Origin: Adiantum capillus-veneris
Lineage: Eukaryota > Streptophyta > Polypodiopsida > Polypodiales > Pteridaceae
Assembly: GCA_014529385.2 (NCBI GenBank)
Contig: CM043943.1
Span: 153,551,092 to 153,615,091 of the forward strand
Direction of reading: 5' to 3'
DNA length: 64,000 nt
Shown: one piece after another, positions 59,640 to 64,000 of the stretch
Layout: every line of letters starts with the position of its first letter
Position numbering within the stretch: position 1 is the stretch's first letter
The notes under the pieces: model-generated
Seen by the model: the letters and a program-made list of their open reading frames with translations, nothing else
The model's database searches: none
What the model was told of the DNA's origin: nothing
Program-made: the position numbers and the translations under genes

Positions 59640-60700
59640 CATGGATCTAGTTCTCTCGTTCATTGGGCTTATTAAGCCTTCTGAGGTCCTTGTTGGGACC
59701 ACTTTGGAAATCCCATTGAACCTCTTGAGTGGCTATCTTTGGGACCCCTTGGGTGGTCCTTTGGACCCTTGCAATGGTTCCTCTTGCTGGGGCACTTTGG
59801 AAGCTGTTTTGCCTCTTGATTTGCACTTTTAGAGGGTTGACGTGCCTTGATCCACTAGGTAAGTACCTATCTCAAACATTGGCCCCTTCAGATAGGGCTG
59901 ATAGTCTAATTTTCCTAATGAGTCTTTGAAAAGTCTAAAAGGAGCTAGGTCTCGACGGCCTTCCAGAAATAGAAACATGCTATCAAGGGTATGAACATGG
60001 TATAGAGAACTAGTATGAGTAGGGTGCATATCAGTGGGGAGAAAGAAAGAGGCTATATATGCTCCATTGAGGTCTTACGGGATTTTTTCAACAAGATAGA
60101 ATGACTAATACAAACTTTTAACATTTTGAGTCATGCTCGTATTATCTTTTGTTATTAAGCTCGATTGATGTATGAGTAGTGAGAGTTTTAGAGCTTTGGT
60201 AGGGTCATCATAGAAGTCACCATGCTCTACTTAAGCACGCCACATATAATGATGCTCCTAGGTATGTGTACTAAGGTTTTTTCTTTTAGACCTATTGACA
60301 CTTAAGCCACGTTTCGATTATTTGTAACACAACGTGGATACTAGTGTTAATGGGTGTCCACTTACAAAACTGAATAGAGATAAGAAAGAGTCATAAAATG
60401 ATGATGTGGCATATCCACTTAAAGGAAGGGTTTTTAACTACTGAAATTCAAGATTAAAAATAGGTGATGATGTGGTAGACTAGAAACACTAAAACAAGAT
60501 GATGACATGGCTGGCACCCAAAAATTGTGGCGGGATTTACAGATGCTGATGTGGCAAATCCCATACATAGCTGATTTTTAGCGCTTTACAGAGACTGAAA
60601 ATCCAACAGTTTTTCGAGAGTCTGAAAAGCAAGGCTTTGCAAGGCCCCGATTGAGCACTGTAAATACATATCTGGGCATCAGTCTACGGATGATCCTGTG
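59640..60700. other. No gene recognised
   Basis: Contains a small repeat: TGATGATGTGGCA, TGATGATGTGGTAG and GATGCTGATGTGGCA near 60400, 60463 and 60543. This could be U3 of the LTR that ends at about 60952. Confidence 0.45.
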
Positions 60701-60953
60701 TACATATGGAGCCCGTGTGAGTCCCATGTGTGGAGCACTCGGGAGTTGTATCTACTGTTAGAATGATACAATAAAGAAATACCCTTTGGGGGTGCTTGTC
60801 CTGAGGGCCAATAGCTCCGGAGAGGGAACTACGCCTTCTTGTCTCGGGTTGCAAATTGTCAAATTGTCAATGTTCTATTGATTTGATGCTAATCAAATTC
60901 ATGGGCTGTTTTTAGTCAAATTACCGCCTTTCCATGTCACTTGCCAGTTTCAA

Positions 60954-60966
60954 TGGTATCAGATCG
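60954..60966 (+). other. Primer-binding site, tRNA-Met type (plus-strand element)
   Basis: TGGTATCAGATCG follows the LTR end TTTCA at 60952. An AATAAA-like box (ACAATAAAG, about 60768-60776) upstream would be the LTR polyadenylation signal. Confidence 0.75.
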
Positions 60967-61017
60967 TCAACAGTTTCTTCTCCTACGGAGGAACTAATCC
61001 AATTGTAGATTTCAACC

Positions 61018-62480
61018 ATGGATGAATCAAATCAAGAGCAGCAACCAACTTCTAACACAAAGTACGACCTTGTGGAAGTGGAAAAAGAGGTAGAGGTCTC
61101 CACAAATTGGGAGGGAGACGATGCAGGAGACGGTGGACATGGTCAAGCGACTGACGTAGCATCTCAACCTGATCCAGCCAACGTGGGTGATCTTGCTTGG
61201 AAGGCAGAGGTGAAACTACTCAATGGAGAGTCTACTTGATTACTCGAAGGATCCACTTTATGCCAAGTACTTGGAGCTCAAGCTGATGTCGAAGGTACTC
61301 AAGCAATGGAAAGGGGCTGTCAAGCCCAAGAAGACTGTCAAGACCAAGAAGTCTGTCAAGGCCAAGGTCTTGGAAAAATCTAAGAATCCTACTTTAGATT
61401 CTCAAAAGCAGATTGGATAGGAGGTTCAAAAGCGGATGCAAGAGCAATTTGGACAGTTTTTAGCAGTGGCACAACAGATGCAAAGCATGTAGTAGGCCTC
61501 ACCTTCTTTATGGTTTCTAGGAAGGAACCTATTTTTTATAAGATGGAACCGAAGATTCAGATGGCTAGCACATGCAACTATGGACCTTTTGGGCCCAATT
61601 GTGGACCTTTTGGGCCTTAAGTGCAAGCAGGAGGTCACAAGTCATATGGCCAATATGTTTAGGGCTTAGACCAATTTGCAAGGAAGAAATTTTGTGTTCC
61701 ACCAAGAGGATCTATAAGAGTTAGAGCAGCAGGTATGGCACCTATGTTTGGCAACACTTTTGGTGCGGAGGGGAATAATCTCCTTAAACCAAACATGTAT
61801 GATCAACTCACACCTTCTGGATCCAAGAGGGATTACAAAGAAGAGGGTCAGCCAGTCAAGTTTGATGTTTCCTATGGCCCTCAAGATGAGAAGAAAGCTT
61901 TTTTTTCATCCAAAAGTTTGACGCAACATTTTCAGGAGGCAATTTCGCAGAAGCTTCCAAGATCAGGAAGGCAACATCCTTTTTGAAGGTGACTGCATAG
62001 GTGTGGTCGTTTACGTTTACTTTTGGCACCACAAACATGGGTAGAATCCAAACTTTTGTTTGCTTCTATCTAGCTGACAACACAATATCAAGAAAATATT
62101 ATTACAGCTTGGAACTATCTTCAAATGACCAAGTCTGCAACTATACAAGCTTATTGCCTTAGGTTCTGGGATGAGTATCTCCGAACTGCCTCTTTCATAA
62201 TGGTTTGTTTGGCCGAACAAATGGAGAGATTCTACTATGGCTTACCTTTTGAGTTGCAAAAGTATTGCCTCAAACAAAACTCTACATCTATTGAGGGGAT
62301 GATGGGACATGCCAAAGACAAATACAATCTTCTGAGGGAATAGTTGACCTTTATAGAGGAGGAGCCTCTGACTAGAGCTACTCCTAGAGACAACAAGAGA
62401 GATAAGAAACAACACAATGAGTTTGTGAAGAAGAAAAAGCAGAGCCCCAAAAGTAGTAAACTCAAAAGAAACTTGATCTA
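61018..62480 (+). pseudogene. Plus-strand retroelement Gag, decayed
   Basis: The start is the ATG at 61018-61020, 52 bases after the primer site. The N-terminus is acidic, followed by a Lys-rich stretch (VKPKKTVKTKKSVKAKV). Around 61890-62340 the frames give KKFDATFSGGNF-like and ASKIRKATSFLKV pieces, then QAYCLRFWDEYL, MERFYYGLPFELQKYCLKQN and SIEGMMGHAKDKYNLL, the plant gypsy Gag capsid pattern. It ends in a basic tail. Several frameshifts and stops occur. No pol follows. Confidence 0.75.
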
Positions 62481-62737
62481 AAAGCTGCCAGTAAAACTTA
62501 GGAGTGCAAAAAATGGAATTTCCATACAGTGCTACCATGTCAACAGTCAACGCATTTTAGGGCCGTCTCTACAACCTGCCACGTCAGCAATGTGAATTGC
62601 AGACATCCGTACAACAACTACGTCATCACTCGTTACTTATTATTTTTTAATGCTATACGTCCCTTTGGTCCCTCAGTAGTTGTCCATAAGTTGGAACCCG
62701 ATTATTAGTTGGTCATGCCAGATCATCAATTTGTGAC
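62481..62737 (-). repeat. Probable 3' LTR of the minus-strand chromovirus (partial)
   Basis: Minus-strand LTR start TGTCACAAATTG at 62738, next to the polypurine tract AAAGAGGAGGGTA (62739-62751). The far end, which abuts the plus-strand gag, is not resolved. Confidence 0.6.
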
Positions 62738-62751
62738 ATACCCTCCTCTTT

Positions 62752-63320
62752 AAAGAATTGTAATCACCCTCGATTACGCCTGCAAAACAGACAGAGGCCA
62801 TAAACCATCTCAACAGAAACTGCCTCTAAGTATCGACACACTAGACAAGACACATCTAGCACTTGCACAAAGATGGCAATCACATCACATCACAGGACAT
62901 CACATGACAAATCAATTGTAGAAAAATTCATCCCAAATCTTAGACCATGACTACCAGTAATGTATTTAGTAAGTGCATCTAGATCCATCTCGTACCTCAC
63001 TGATACCCGATTAACTAATCCTTATTGCAATCATGGCTATAGAGATTTATGAGACTGAAATGTTGCAGTCATTTTGTCTTTTCAATTCTTGTACTCAAAC
63101 AAGTCACATGAGAGAGTACAAATCATTGATATTCAATTTCGGGAATTCCATTTCATAAAGTCATACAACAGAATACTGTCAGCAGATTAGTATCCTGAAA
63201 CCAAAATAAAAATCAGTGACTCTATTCAATCCAAGTAATCTATGACAAAGGAGAAAAGTGACTCCCCTCTTGTGCAATCCCTACTGATATGTGGGATATC
63301 TCGGAGTAGACGTAGCTAAA
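62752..63320. other. 3' untranslated part of the chromovirus
   Basis: Lies between the chromodomain end and the polypurine tract. ATCACATCACATCACAGGACAT near 62880 is a small repeat. No coding signal. Confidence 0.5.
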
Positions 63321-63329
63321 CCGAATGCT

Positions 63330-64000
63330 TCAAGTTAAAGTTCCAAAAATTGAGGAGTATCTACTAGGTCCTCCTCCATTCACTTCGCATCTAATGGAGG
63401 ATAGTTCTTGAATTTAACTAAGAACCGCGGAATCACTTTACCTTTCACTTTTCTTTCCTTGTGAACCAAAATATGTTCAAGAACGACTATCTCCTTGCTC
63501 TCTTTCACTTTGGGTTGCTCATCTAGCTCCCCATCAATTGACACCTCACCTTTAAAGACTCACATGGAATGCATTGTGAATCTTCCAAGTATCTGGTACC
63601 TTGAGTCAAAAGGGGACATCATTTATCTTTTATTTAATCTGGAAGGGGCCATAATACCTCATGCTAAGCTTTGGATAAAGCCACTCCTTTCCCTTTTGTT
63701 TTCTTAGGCGTGTCTTCTCAAAACGTAAGAGCACCCAATTGTTTCTTTAATTTCAAGTCGCGTCGTTGTTGATCTGTTGCCTTCTTATGTCGTATTTGAG
63801 ACTTCTCTAAAGCCTTGTGGACCTTCAAAAAAGTAATGTCCAAGTCCCTCGTGTAGTGGTCGGCTTCAAAAATCTAGTCTTTAGTGATGAGAAAGGGTGG
63901 AACCTTCTGAGCACCTTCAATTATCTCAAATGGCACCTTCCCTGTCGAAGAGTGAATCTTGTTATTGTAGGAAAATTTCACCAAAGACAAAAAAAGTCCC
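63330..64000 (-). pseudogene. Gypsy chromovirus integrase C-terminus and chromodomain (partial)
   Basis: Minus frames read NNKIHSSTGKVPFEIIEGAQ, KALEKSQIRHKKATDQQRR and KYYGPFQI-like remnants (MRYYGPFQI), then KVPDTWKIHNAFHVSLL. The chromodomain is VLEHILVHKERKVKGKVIPR, FLVKFKNYPP and AKWMEEDLVDTPQFLEL (about 63340-63490). A chromodomain after integrase defines chromoviruses and steers insertion to marked chromatin. Stops and frameshifts (for example TAG near 63870, TGA near 63720) break it. The element continues beyond the right edge. Confidence 0.85.

Overview
The window looks like repeat-dominated nuclear DNA of a land plant. It holds decayed Ty3/gypsy, Ty1/copia, LINE and CACTA sequences, non-autonomous LTR elements and very long (GA)n and (GT)n microsatellites. 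A non-seed vascular plant such as a fern is a guess from the overall flavour, not shown by a marker. I see no intact conventional host gene, no rRNA or tRNA gene and no CRISPR array. Almost every coding stretch is a broken transposable-element gene, most of them on the minus strand.

Layout. 1-3.4 kb: a minus-strand gypsy element with a rearranged RNase H/integrase linker. 3.5-5.4 kb and 20.4-21.2 kb: two halves of one older minus-strand retroelement of unknown family. 5.4-20.3 kb: the most interesting object, a candidate DNA transposon bounded by 23-bp identical inverted repeats (5406-5428 and 20309-20331). It carries a RING-type zinc-finger gene (A, +), an FCP1-like HAD gene (B, +) and a putative DDE-type transposase gene (C, -). 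Genes A and C each have an intron filled with the same palindromic satellite. A copia element (11044-15292, target duplication TGACC) sits inside gene C. 21.6-27.4 kb: a complete LARD-like non-coding LTR element (143-bp LTRs, target duplication AGGCA). 27.4-31.6 kb: no genes seen. 31.8-32.1 kb: a LINE RT fragment. 33.4-36.7 kb: a very old gypsy element. 36.7-37.4 kb: a 0.6-kb foldback. 37.4-38.5 kb: a gypsy integrase. 39.8-40.5 kb: two primer-binding-site/LTR starts. 41.2-41.5 kb: a second foldback.

42.4-53.9 kb is a nest: LTR-like sequences of a plus-strand element flank a minus-strand gypsy element with a tRNA-Asp-type primer site, and that element's leader was split by a complete CACTA element (46150-51675, TTT duplication) carrying an array of near-perfect hairpins. 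55.5-57.4 kb is a TRIM-like element whose two LTRs differ by about 100 bp of GA repeat. 57.7-58.8 kb is an unrecognised open region. 61.0-62.5 kb is a plus-strand gag. 62.7-64 kb is the 3' end of a minus-strand chromovirus.

How the parts fit: the clearest biology is in 5.4-20.3 kb. Genes B and C converge with only about 150 bp between them, all three genes lie inside one inverted-repeat pair, and a motif related to the intron satellite recurs just inside both repeats. This suggests one multi-gene transposon rather than three neighbouring host genes. All coordinates and joins were read by eye; no alignment or database search was run.
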